From the NCBI RefSeq assembly GCF_000237085.1, contig NC_016627.1:434001-498000 (forward strand): 64,000 bases of DNA, in the 5' to 3' direction. Positions within the stretch are counted from its first letter, which is position 1; each line of letters starts with the position of its first letter. This DNA is from Acetivibrio clariflavus DSM 19732. Its GTDB lineage: Bacteria; Bacillota; Clostridia; Acetivibrionales; Acetivibrionaceae. The position numbers were made by a program, and so were the translations under genes. Under the pieces are notes generated by a model. The model saw only the letters and a program-made list of their open reading frames with translations. It did not search any database and was not told where the DNA came from. Positions 36,210-44,438 of the stretch are shown in pieces.

Positions 36210-37076
36210 ATGTCAACCCTTAATATTGTAATAATGACAGTGGGAACTGTAGCTTTATTGTTGTGGCTAATATTTTTCATATTAGGAAACAAGTATGATG
36301 GAATGTTTGACAGTTTGAATGAGAAGGATTTTCCCTTAAAGGAAATATACGGAGTGGGGTATGCAGCCCTTGAAACGTTCAGATATTCATTTAATTCAAA
36401 GTCTGACCGTAAACTGAAGCACGAAATTGAGATTTTGTATGGGGACAAGTATGCAGAGTACTTTTTAAGAGTGATACATGCTCAGAAGGTCACTCTTTCT
36501 ATGACACTTTTTGTAATATCTTTCGTGTTTTACGGGTTGACTAACGAAATTGGGGTACTTCTTGTAATGTTTATGTTTTCAGGACTAGCTTTCTATTACT
36601 ATGGAACATTGACTCATAAGAAGATTTTAAAGCGTTCTGATGAAATGTTGAGAGATTTTACTGAAGTTGTCTCAAAGCTGGCATTACTTACAAATGCCGG
36701 AATGATATTAAGAGAAGCGTGGGAAACAGTAGCTAAGGGTGGAAATACTACTTTTTATCAAGAGATGCAGAGAAGTGTTGACCAGATGAAAAACGGAGTT
36801 ACTGAAATAGATGCTTTGTATGAGTTTGGTGTAAGATGTATAATACCCGAGATAAAAAAGCTTACATCTACATTGATTCAAGGGTTGATAAAAGGAAACA
36901 GTGAGCTTGCGGCTATTTTGCAAGAGCAAAGTAAAGAAGTATGGGATGCCAAAAAACAAAGAGTGAAGAGACAGGGAGAAAAGGCAGCAAGCAAACTGCT
37001 TATACCAATGAGTATCATGTTTTTAGGTATACTGATTATGATTGTAGTTCCAATATTTGCTAATATAGGAGCCTAA
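36210..37076 (+). CDS. tadC: Tad pilus inner-membrane platform protein (TadC-like)
   Basis: A 288-residue protein with membrane segments near 5-25, 98-135 (two) and 265-288, and a type II secretion F domain between (EMLRDFTEVVSKLALLTNAGMILREAWETV and KKLTSTLIQGLIKGNSELAAILQEQSKEVW). It is a distant paralogue of the preceding TadB and should form a hetero-oligomeric platform with it. GGGAGG precedes the start. Spacing to tadB is 16 bases. Confidence 0.87.
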   Translation: MSTLNIVIMTVGTVALLLWLIFFILGNKYDGMFDSLNEKDFPLKEIYGVGYAALETFRYSFNSKSDRKLKHEIEILYGDKYAEYFLRVIHAQKVTLSMTLFVISFVFYGLTNEIGVLLVMFMFSGLAFYYYGTLTHKKILKRSDEMLRDFTEVVSKLALLTNAGMILREAWETVAKGGNTTFYQEMQRSVDQMKNGVTEIDALYEFGVRCIIPEIKKLTSTLIQGLIKGNSELAAILQEQSKEVWDAKKQRVKRQGEKAASKLLIPMSIMFLGILIMIVVPIFANIGA

Positions 37077-37110
37077 TTAAAAATTTTATTTGTGAAGGGG
37101 GGTGAAAATA

Positions 37111-37326
37111 ATGACTCAGTTAAAGTTTTTTGCTACATATGCAAAAGTTAAATTAGCTAAGTGGTTATCCGACGAAAAAGGTGAAGTAAACATTATAGCA
37201 ACCGTTGTTTTAATGGGAATTGCAGTTATTTTAGCAATAATTTTCAAGGATAAAGTTAAGGAATTACTTGATGTTTTATTTGCTAAATTAACTGAAAACG
37301 CAACTAATGCTATGGATAACAAATAG
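37111..37326 (+). CDS. Flp-like pilin (major pilin candidate)
   Basis: A 71-residue protein. The ATG at 37111 is chosen over the GTG at 37102 because AAGGGGGG occupies that stretch. It has a short basic leader (MTQLKFFATYAKVKLAKWLS), then DEKG and one long hydrophobic helix (IIATVVLMGIAVILAIIF), then an amphipathic tail. Size and layout match Firmicutes Flp1-type pilins. The presumed cleavage Gly24 is followed directly by Glu; Flp pilins usually have Glu at +5, so processing may be atypical. A very strong ribosome site and a hairpin directly after the gene fit a highly expressed subunit. Confidence 0.8.
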   Translation: MTQLKFFATYAKVKLAKWLSDEKGEVNIIATVVLMGIAVILAIIFKDKVKELLDVLFAKLTENATNAMDNK

Positions 37327-37330
37327 CGTA

Positions 37331-37380
37331 AACCAAACTGAATAAGGTAGAACATTGTTTGTTCTACCTTGTTTGGGTTG
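37331..37380 (+). terminator. Intercistronic hairpin after the pilin gene
   Basis: AAGGTAGAACA pairs with TGTTCTACCTT around a short loop; an outer AACCAAAC/GTTTGGGTT pair can extend the stem. It starts a few bases after the pilin stop. The following bases are not a clean U-tract, so partial termination or mRNA 3'-end protection is more likely than a full stop. Such an element would raise pilin over downstream gene products. Confidence 0.65.
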
Positions 37381-37457
37381 AAGATGTATTTTATGAGTAA
37401 TTTGAGGTGTTTCAATGTCAATTTTCTTAAGATAAATTAGGATTTGAGGTATGGGCT

Positions 37458-38120
37458 ATGAAAAATTTGAAAGCAGGAGTTAAAAGTTTTGCTAAGGAGG
37501 ACAAAGGTGCTATTATTGTTGAAGCAAGTATTGTTTTTCCTGTAATGTTCTTTGTTTTATTCTTTCTAATACTCTTTGGCAACGTTATATACAAGCAGTG
37601 CCAGATAAATAGCATAGTGACTGAATATGCAATTTTGGGAGCGCAATATTGTGCTGATCCATTATTGGCGCAAATGGAAGCTAATGGCGGAGCTGTACCT
37701 ACAAGTGTTGATGTAAAACCCTATAGGTACATATTTGGCAACATGGGTGATGTGGAAGACATGATAGAAGAGCGAGTAAAAAAGGCCTTAGCGGGAGAAC
37801 TTACATTTTTTAGGGGAATGCAGCCTGTCCTTGATAAGAATGCCGGAAAAATTGCTTCATATAATAACTATGTTCTTTATTCGACTTTTTCCGTCGAAGT
37901 TCATTACCAGATTAAATTTCCTATTAGGTTTTTAGGAGAGGATACCCCGACTATTATAAAATCATGCTCTAGAGCAGAAATTCCGGTTGTAGATCCTGCT
38001 GAGCTCATAAGAAATACGGATATGGCTATAGATTTTTTGGAGGATACTATAGTCGGGCAAAAAATAGCAAGTGTTTTTAATAAGGTAAATACATTTATAA
38101 ATAACTTTAGCAGTAGGTAA
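37458..38120 (+). CDS. TadE-like pseudopilin
   Basis: A 220-residue protein with a basic N-terminus, then DKGAIIVEASIVFPVMFFVLFF: a class III prepilin-like site with Gly17 and Glu at +5 (Glu22), followed by a membrane helix. The rest is an extracytoplasmic domain. This is the TadE signature; TadE/TadF pseudopilins are processed by the TadV peptidase, encoded in this cluster, and are needed for pilus assembly. AGGTATGGGCT precedes the ATG weakly. It lies about 130 bases after the pilin, beyond the hairpin. Confidence 0.83.
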   Translation: MKNLKAGVKSFAKEDKGAIIVEASIVFPVMFFVLFFLILFGNVIYKQCQINSIVTEYAILGAQYCADPLLAQMEANGGAVPTSVDVKPYRYIFGNMGDVEDMIEERVKKALAGELTFFRGMQPVLDKNAGKIASYNNYVLYSTFSVEVHYQIKFPIRFLGEDTPTIIKSCSRAEIPVVDPAELIRNTDMAIDFLEDTIVGQKIASVFNKVNTFINNFSSR

Positions 38121-38154
38121 AGAAAATAATTCTTAATTAGGTAGGGGACTTAAA

Positions 38155-41100
38155 ATGAATTTTTTTCAAAAAACAAAAGGTGCAATTTCAATTTTTCTAG
38201 TTATTATATTGGTACCGATGATTACATTGTCCGGATTGTTCGTAGATGCGGGCAGAGTAAAACTGTCTCGGGCGGTAATGAGTTCTGCAGGAGACCTTGT
38301 AATGAATACTGCCTTAACAAACTACGATACTGTTTTAAAGGACATGTACGGGCTTTTTGCAACAGCACAGGATAAAGAAGATCTGTTTGCAAAATTGGAA
38401 GATTATTACCGTACAAGTATTATATCAGCAGGAGTAAATGGAGAAGAAGCTGATGCTTATGTTGCATATCTGATGAAAACACTGGGGATGGTTTCGGAAG
38501 AGGAAACATCAGACCTTTTAAATATGCAGCTTATTGATTTTGCTATAAATGAAGTTGAAAACGCAAACATGGCGAATGCCACTATTGTAAAAAGCGGTAT
38601 TGTGAACTTTATGAAGTATCGCGGACCTATAAATATCGGGCTGAGCTTTTTTAACGCTTTGCAGACTTTTACATCTCTCAGCAAGTCTACAGAGCTGGTA
38701 GAAAAAAGGAAAGAATATTACGAAGAGCAAGAATCCGTAATGAAGAATTGCAAAGAAGCCTGGAAATATATAAATAATTACAACAAAAATGACATGCTCA
38801 AGACCGAAACGTATTTTGATGATTTTAAAAATGAATCCAGAAGGTTCAAAGAAAAATATACTGATATAGGAAAGAAAATAATAAAAGATTTGTATGATAC
38901 ACAGAGATATGCAAATAATCCGTTAAAACCTCTAAGAGATTATGATTTTGATTATGAATCTAATGCTCAAATGATAGAAAGAAAGATAAGGGCATTTAAT
39001 GATGCTGTTACAAGACTTGAGGAAAAAGAAAGAGAAGTAAACGAATATGTTTATCCCGATGGTGCTTATGATTTGCAATATCTGGTACAGGGTAACAGAA
39101 GAAAAATTTTTGAAAACTATGCTAATGCAATGGAAAATTTAAACAAATGTTATCAGGATCTGATTTGTGCAATAGAGAATGAAATGGAAGAAATAATTAA
39201 AATAGATGAAGTAACGGGTTTGCCTATAGTAAGAAAGGAAAAGGTAAGTCCTACACGTTCAACAACAGAATATGATAATATTTTTGAAAGTAAAAAACGT
39301 ATATATGATGAGAAGCTATCAAAGCTTTCACGAATTGCTGAAAGTATTGGTACTAAAGTAGACCCTACCGAAACCAATAATAAAATTGTTGAATTATATA
39401 ACAAGTTTACAAAGTTTAAAAATGATTTGGAAGATGCAAAGAGAAATTTGGATAAAGCTCTAGAATATCTGAACAAAGTCTATAATGCTGTGAAGCCGGA
39501 AGGAACTCTGGAAAAAATAAAAAGTGAATGGGAAGCAACAACAAGAGCCGAGGAATTGGCAAACAGCCCCTTGGCAAAACAGGATGCTGCAGAAATAAAA
39601 AACCTTTCATCCTTTTTAAAGGCAAACGAAGTTGAAGCTCTCATAAATAGGTTGAGAAATATATCGACAAATTTGGGTAATATGCTGAGTGAGTTAGAAA
39701 AATTTGCATTTTTTGATACGAAGCTTTCAGAAATAAAAGACTATGAATCAATGAAGAATGTAATTGAAGGAGAAATAGGGAGTACAGAGTTAAAATCTGT
39801 ACCAATAAAAGAAATTGAGCTAAACAATAAAATTAACATTTGGCTCCTGGATTGCTTTACAGAAGGTGAAGTAAATGCAGACTGGATAAATCGTACCGGA
39901 ACACAAATAAATTTGTCAACGCAAGACAAATTGAATTTTTACGTATTTTTATATACAAATTTTAATAAAGTAGAAGAAAATAGTTCTAAGGAAAGTGAAG
40001 GAAGAAATTTACATAAAGAGGCAAGAGATAAACTTGAGGATAAAGCAGAAGATATAGCAGAAGAGGCTGAGGCTGAAGATGAAGAGGCAAAAGCATCAAG
40101 AGAAATAAAAGATAAGCCGGAATTGCCTTCTAAGCTTAATGTGGGTGGAGGACAGGAGACACAAAGCAGAAAAGTTACAACTAATAAAGATAGTGCTGTT
40201 TCTGACACTAAGAAGTCTCTTAGCGGAATGTTTTCAAACCTGGGCAGGGCTTTAAAGAATGCGGGCATTACTCTTAGGGATGATATCTATATATCTGACT
40301 ATATAATGAGTATGTTCAGCTATGACACAATTGAGAAAGAGCTCAAACATGATCATCCAGATGCGGATTTGAAGTCTATGCTAAAGACTTTGACGAAGAA
40401 TCCGATAGATGAGGATCATAACTTTGCATACAGAAGAGAAATTGAATACATAATTTTTGGCGGTAAAAACAGTAGTAATGTTAAAAAAGCTTATGGCTCA
40501 ATATTTGGAATTCGCCTGGCTTTTAACCTTATATATGCCTTTACCGATTCAGAAATAAGAGATGGTGCTATGGCAATAGCTGTGCCTATTTCGGCAGCAA
40601 CCTTTGGAGTAGTACCGGCACCATTGATTCAGGTTGGCATAATTATAGGTATCTCAATAGCGGAGTCAGCACTGGATATAAAGGACTTGAAAAAAGGAGA
40701 GCCTGTACCGCTGTTTAAAAATAAACAGACATGGCGTGTAAGTTTAACTGGCGTAGTGAGGATATTAAAAAAAGAAGCTATGGATGTATTGCAAGATGCT
40801 GCAGATGTTGTAATTGATGAAGCTAGAAATCGGTTGAACGAGTTTCTTGACAAAACAGATCAAGAACTACAAGAGATGATTAATAGTGGAGCAAGAGAAG
40901 TAGATGAACTTTTAGATTCAGTTGAAGTATCTTTTAATTCGATGATTGAGCGCCACGCTAACATGGCTATTCAGAAGCTTACAACTTTAGTAAGCAATGC
41001 AATCGAAGAAGCTAAGATGGATGACAAGTTCAACAAAGTGAATTATATAAAGGAAGGACTTGATAAGTGGTTGGAGGAAGAGAGAGCAATTTCAGGTGAG

Positions 41101-41766
41101 GACAGCTTAAGCTACATAGCAAAGTATGAGGCTGTTAATATTATAAAGGAAAGAATAGATACTATATTGAGTCAATTTGAAAGTGCAATAAATTCTGTAA
41201 CTGAATCTGCTGAAAGTGCAATTATTGATATTGGAGTAGCGCTTCAAGGCGAGATCGGTAGAATTAGATCTGTTATTAATCGGAAATTAGCAGATGGGAC
41301 TGAAAAAATCAATGCCTATCGTGAAAATATGAAAGAACAAATAAGATCTTCCATTGATGATGGTGCAGAAGCACTGAAGAATACTATAAATGAAAAGTTG
41401 GATGGTGTGTTTGGAGGTACAACTGGTGAAGGTATTTCTCTCAACAAAGGAGATAGTACAGGAATGGCTTCGTTATTATCTTTCCAATATAGTGACTATC
41501 TCAGATTGTTTACACTCATTGGACTGTTGGCAAACCCTGATGCCATACTTTTGAGAACTGCAGATGTAATACAGTGCAATATGCAACTGATACAATCCGA
41601 TGAAAGTTACAGGCTTAAGAATGCGGTAGCATATGTAGAAGTTAATGCTACGGTACAAGTAAAACCGTTGTTTTTGGCACTCCCGCTGTTTGCCGATGTA
41701 GAATCTAATCCGAAGGATGATTCTAATTGGTATACGATTAAATATAAAGGTATTAAAGGATATTAG
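38155..41766 (+). CDS. DUF5702/TadG-like large pilus-associated protein
   Basis: A 1203-residue protein that starts KTKGAISIFLVIILVPMITLSGLFVDAGRVKLSRAVMSSA, the TadG-type N-terminal anchor plus the DUF5702 start found in clostridial Tad operons. Residues from about 180 to 560 are long charged helices, probably coiled coil. An acidic stretch follows near 640 (EDIAEEAEAEDEEAKAS), then a Gly/Ala-rich hydrophobic segment near 810-850, more helices, and a conserved C-terminal domain (LLRTADVIQCNMQL, ADVESNPKDDSNWYTIKYKGIKGY). It is much larger than classical TadG (~400-550). Its last ~72 codons are copied twice downstream. An extracytoplasmic scaffold role is inferred. Confidence 0.75.
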   Translation: MNFFQKTKGAISIFLVIILVPMITLSGLFVDAGRVKLSRAVMSSAGDLVMNTALTNYDTVLKDMYGLFATAQDKEDLFAKLEDYYRTSIISAGVNGEEADAYVAYLMKTLGMVSEEETSDLLNMQLIDFAINEVENANMANATIVKSGIVNFMKYRGPINIGLSFFNALQTFTSLSKSTELVEKRKEYYEEQESVMKNCKEAWKYINNYNKNDMLKTETYFDDFKNESRRFKEKYTDIGKKIIKDLYDTQRYANNPLKPLRDYDFDYESNAQMIERKIRAFNDAVTRLEEKEREVNEYVYPDGAYDLQYLVQGNRRKIFENYANAMENLNKCYQDLICAIENEMEEIIKIDEVTGLPIVRKEKVSPTRSTTEYDNIFESKKRIYDEKLSKLSRIAESIGTKVDPTETNNKIVELYNKFTKFKNDLEDAKRNLDKALEYLNKVYNAVKPEGTLEKIKSEWEATTRAEELANSPLAKQDAAEIKNLSSFLKANEVEALINRLRNISTNLGNMLSELEKFAFFDTKLSEIKDYESMKNVIEGEIGSTELKSVPIKEIELNNKINIWLLDCFTEGEVNADWINRTGTQINLSTQDKLNFYVFLYTNFNKVEENSSKESEGRNLHKEARDKLEDKAEDIAEEAEAEDEEAKASREIKDKPELPSKLNVGGGQETQSRKVTTNKDSAVSDTKKSLSGMFSNLGRALKNAGITLRDDIYISDYIMSMFSYDTIEKELKHDHPDADLKSMLKTLTKNPIDEDHNFAYRREIEYIIFGGKNSSNVKKAYGSIFGIRLAFNLIYAFTDSEIRDGAMAIAVPISAATFGVVPAPLIQVGIIIGISIAESALDIKDLKKGEPVPLFKNKQTWRVSLTGVVRILKKEAMDVLQDAADVVIDEARNRLNEFLDKTDQELQEMINSGAREVDELLDSVEVSFNSMIERHANMAIQKLTTLVSNAIEEAKMDDKFNKVNYIKEGLDKWLEEERAISGEDSLSYIAKYEAVNIIKERIDTILSQFESAINSVTESAESAIIDIGVALQGEIGRIRSVINRKLADGTEKINAYRENMKEQIRSSIDDGAEALKNTINEKLDGVFGGTTGEGISLNKGDSTGMASLLSFQYSDYLRLFTLIGLLANPDAILLRTADVIQCNMQLIQSDESYRLKNAVAYVEVNATVQVKPLFLALPLFADVESNPKDDSNWYTIKYKGIKGY

Positions 41767-41782
41767 GAGAGGAGAAATGACG

Positions 41783-42448
41783 ATGAAAAAGATAGGTATC
41801 ATTCTTGCAGCTAGCATTTTAGTTTTTGGTCTTACCGCGTGCGGAAAGGGAGGAGAGAAAACTTCTGAGCCAACTAATAATGTAAGTATTGGGGATACAA
41901 ATGGACCTGTAAAAACTCAACAGAAACAAAGTAAAAGTGATACAAAAAAAGATGGCGGCTCTGTTGAACTTCCGATAACAACAAATTTTCCTATGTTCCG
42001 CTTATATATAGATGGACCAAATTACCATTATATAGAAAATGGGGCTACAAATTTATTTAATGTTGGTGGTATTCGTTTTATAGCACTAACATCAGCAGAG
42101 GGAATGAAAGCAGATAAGCCGAGTGAAATTTTAGATGTATATTTTAAAGATTTTAAAACCGGAGTGAGTGTAAATTGTAGAGGTTATAAACCCGAAAAGT
42201 TTAATATTAAGGAAAGCAAGGAGATTGAGATAAACGGAATTAACTTTTGGAGATTTGAAGGAGAACTTATAGCAAAGACACCTTCACTAGAAACAAGCTT
42301 CTACACTGTTGGTTATACCTTTATTTGGGACGGACATCCATTTCAGATTACAGGAGTAGTGGTAAGTGAAGGGCAGGAGAAGGAACATATAGATGAGATA
42401 ACAAGATATGTTGATGAAATGGTTAAGACCATAAGAGATAAACGATAA
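41783..42448 (+). CDS. Lipoprotein, tandem copy 1
   Basis: A 221-residue lipoprotein. The ATG at 41783 has AGGAGAGGAG at good spacing; an ATG at 41777 is too close. The signal peptide MKKIGIILAASILVFGLTAC gives a lipobox LTAC with Cys20. A low-complexity Ser/Thr/Lys spacer (to about residue 60) precedes a compact domain (FPMFRLYIDGPNYHYIENGATNLFNVGGIRFIALTS, then EIEINGINFWRFEGEL and a final helix DEITRYVDEMVKTIRDKR). The family is not recognised. It starts 16 bases after the DUF5702 stop. It should sit on the outer face of the membrane, perhaps as an accessory of the pilus machine. Confidence 0.8.
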   Translation: MKKIGIILAASILVFGLTACGKGGEKTSEPTNNVSIGDTNGPVKTQQKQSKSDTKKDGGSVELPITTNFPMFRLYIDGPNYHYIENGATNLFNVGGIRFIALTSAEGMKADKPSEILDVYFKDFKTGVSVNCRGYKPEKFNIKESKEIEINGINFWRFEGELIAKTPSLETSFYTVGYTFIWDGHPFQITGVVVSEGQEKEHIDEITRYVDEMVKTIRDKR

Positions 42449-42475
42449 GAAGATAGTTAAGAACAGCTAATAGAG

Positions 42476-42693
42476 ATGTTGAGAACTACAGATGCAATAC
42501 AGTGCAATATGTAACTGATACAGTCCGATGAAAGTTACCGGTTAAGAAAGCCGTAGTTTATGTAGAAGTTAATGCTACAGTACAAGTAAAACCGTTGTTT
42601 TTGGCACTCCAGCTGTTTGCCGATGTAGAATCCAATCCGAAGGATGATTCTAATTGGTATACTATCAAATATAAAGGTATTAAAGGTTATTAG
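42476..42693 (+). pseudogene. Decayed duplicate of the DUF5702 gene 3' end (stub 1)
   Basis: About 218 bases align with the last 216 bases of the gene at 38155-41766. A CAA codon has become TAA early on (AATATGTAACTG). One base is also missing near the ACCGGTTAAG stretch, which breaks the frame. The end (SNWYTIKYKGIKGY and stop) is intact. It directly precedes lipoprotein copy 2, at the same distance as parent to copy 1, so it was carried in by duplication of a [3' stub + lipoprotein] unit. Confidence 0.92.
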
Positions 42694-42709
42694 GAGAGGA
42701 GAAATTGCA

Positions 42710-43378
42710 ATGAAAAAGTTATGCGCTATTCTCGCAGTTGGTATTTTAGTTTTCGCTCTTACTGCGTGCGAAAAGGGAGGAGATAAAACTTCTGAACCAA
42801 CGAATAATGTAAGTATCGGAGATACAAATGAACCTACGAAAACACAAGAAAAACAAAGTTCTGAACAGAGAAATAAAAGTGATAGTGCTGTTAAACTACC
42901 GCTTACAGCTAATTTCCCGATGTTCAGTGTATATATAGATGGACCGAATTATCAATTTATCCAAAATGGATCTACAAGTTTGTATAACGTTGGTGGTATT
43001 CGTTTTATAGCACTAACATCAGCAAAGGGTAAGAAAGCAGATAAACCGAGTGAAATAATAGATCTATATTTTGATAATTTTAAGAACGGAGTGAGTACAA
43101 ATTGCGGCGGTTACAAACCGGAAAAGTTTAATATCAAGGAAAGCAAGGAGATTGAAATAAATGGAATAACCTTCTGGAGATTCCAAGGAGAGCTCCTGGC
43201 AAAGAATATCTTTGATAAAGAAACAAGCTTCTATACTGTCGGATATACCTTTATCAAGGATGGAAATCCGTTTCAGATTACAGGTGTAGTAGTAAGCGAA
43301 GGACAGGAGCAGGAATATATAGATGAGATAACAACATATGTCGATGAAATGGTTAAAACCATTAGAGATAAACGATAA
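42710..43378 (+). CDS. Lipoprotein, tandem copy 2
   Basis: A 222-residue paralogue of copy 1 with lipobox ALTAC (Cys20) and AGGAGAGGAG upstream. The N-terminal half differs from both other copies at many positions (for example KLPLTANFPMFSVYIDGPNYQFIQNGSTSLYNVGG). Its last ~80 codons, from EIEINGITFWRF to the stop, are identical at DNA level to copy 3. That pattern means recent exchange between copies 2 and 3 in the 3' part only. Function unknown, as for copy 1. Confidence 0.8.
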   Translation: MKKLCAILAVGILVFALTACEKGGDKTSEPTNNVSIGDTNEPTKTQEKQSSEQRNKSDSAVKLPLTANFPMFSVYIDGPNYQFIQNGSTSLYNVGGIRFIALTSAKGKKADKPSEIIDLYFDNFKNGVSTNCGGYKPEKFNIKESKEIEINGITFWRFQGELLAKNIFDKETSFYTVGYTFIKDGNPFQITGVVVSEGQEQEYIDEITTYVDEMVKTIRDKR

Positions 43379-43405
43379 GAAGATAGTTAAGAACAGCTAA
43401 TAGAG

Positions 43406-43624
43406 ATGTTGAGGACTGCAGACGCAATACAGTGCAATATGCAATTGGTAAACTCCGATGATAGTTACCGCCTTAAAGACGCCGTAGCGTATGTTGAAGT
43501 TAATGCAACAGTGCAGGTTAAGCCGTTATTTTTAGCACTCCCAATATTTGCCGATGTAGAATCCAATCCGAAGGATGACTCTAATTGGTATACTATCAAA
43601 TATAAAGGTATTAAAGGTTATTAG
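43406..43624 (+). pseudogene. Intact-frame duplicate of the DUF5702 gene 3' end (stub 2)
   Basis: A 72-codon frame that reproduces the C-terminus of the DUF5702 protein (LRTADAIQCNMQL to YTIKYKGIKGY) with a few substitutions and no break. An ATG happens to precede it, but no ribosome site is visible, so translation is doubtful. The intact frame contrasts with stub 1. It could be a younger copy or be under residual selection as a small protein. Confidence 0.8.
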
Positions 43625-43640
43625 GAGAGGAGAAATTGCA

Positions 43641-44309
43641 ATGAAAAAGATAGGTGCTATTATTGTAGCAGGGATTTTAGTTTTTGGTCTTACTGCGTGT
43701 GAAAAGGGAGGAGAAAAAAATTCTGAACCAATAAATAATGTAAGTATCGGAGATACAAATGAACCTACGAAAACACATGAAAAACAAAGTTCTGAGAATA
43801 CAAAAAAGAGTGAAAGTGCTGTCAAACTACCGATAACAGATAAATTTCCGATGTTCAGTGTATATATAGACGGACCTAATTACCAGGTTATAGAAAATGG
43901 AGCTACAACTGTGTTTAACGTTGGTGGTATTCGTTTTATAGCACTAACATCAGCAGAGGGGATGAAAGCTGATAAACCGAGTGAAATAATAGATCTATAT
44001 TTTGAAGATTTTAAAACCGGAGTAAATACAAATTGCCGCGGATACAAACCGGAACAGTTTAATATAAAGGAAAGCAAGGAGATTGAAATAAATGGAATAA
44101 CCTTCTGGAGATTCCAAGGAGAGCTCCTGGCAAAGAATATCTTTGATAAAGAAACAAGCTTCTATACTGTCGGATATACCTTTATCAAGGATGGAAATCC
44201 GTTTCAGATTACAGGTGTAGTAGTAAGCGAAGGACAGGAGCAGGAATATATAGATGAGATAACAACATATGTCGATGAAATGGTTAAAACCATTAGAGAT
44301 AAACGATAA
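43641..44309 (+). CDS. Lipoprotein, tandem copy 3
   Basis: A 222-residue paralogue with lipobox GLTAC (Cys20) and the same AGGAGAGGAG site. The middle region resembles copy 1 (ENGATTVFNVGGIRFIALTSAEGMKADKPSEI, KDFKTGV-like), while the last third is identical to copy 2. It is therefore a mosaic of the two. It ends the triplicated unit; the sequence after its stop diverges from the other copies within 20 bases and runs into a long inverted repeat. Confidence 0.8.
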   Translation: MKKIGAIIVAGILVFGLTACEKGGEKNSEPINNVSIGDTNEPTKTHEKQSSENTKKSESAVKLPITDKFPMFSVYIDGPNYQVIENGATTVFNVGGIRFIALTSAEGMKADKPSEIIDLYFEDFKTGVNTNCRGYKPEQFNIKESKEIEINGITFWRFQGELLAKNIFDKETSFYTVGYTFIKDGNPFQITGVVVSEGQEQEYIDEITTYVDEMVKTIRDKR

Positions 44310-44349
44310 GAAAATAGTTAAAAACAGTAAAAAAGAAAAATACAATATA

Positions 44350-44415
44350 TAATTAATTACAGCTTAAGCTCTTAATTCTTAACTGAAATTAAGAGCTTGC
44401 TGGTGTAATTAATTA
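44350..44415. repeat. Long two-part inverted repeat after the lipoprotein array
   Basis: The outer arms TAATTAATTAC / GTAATTAATTA and inner arms AAGCTCTTAATT / AATTAAGAGCTT are both exact complements and together form a 66-base hairpin-like structure. No U-tract follows. It separates the lipoprotein array from the next TadE-like gene and may be an RNA processing or stability element, or an attenuator. Confidence 0.65.
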
Positions 44416-44438
44416 TATTTTAAATGGGGGTTGTGACA

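Noticed and set aside
38155-41766. Phage tail tape-measure protein as an explanation of the long helical DUF5702-type protein
   Set aside because: The N-terminal TadG-type anchor and its place between TadE-like and prepilin peptidase genes fit a pilus role; no phage genes are present.
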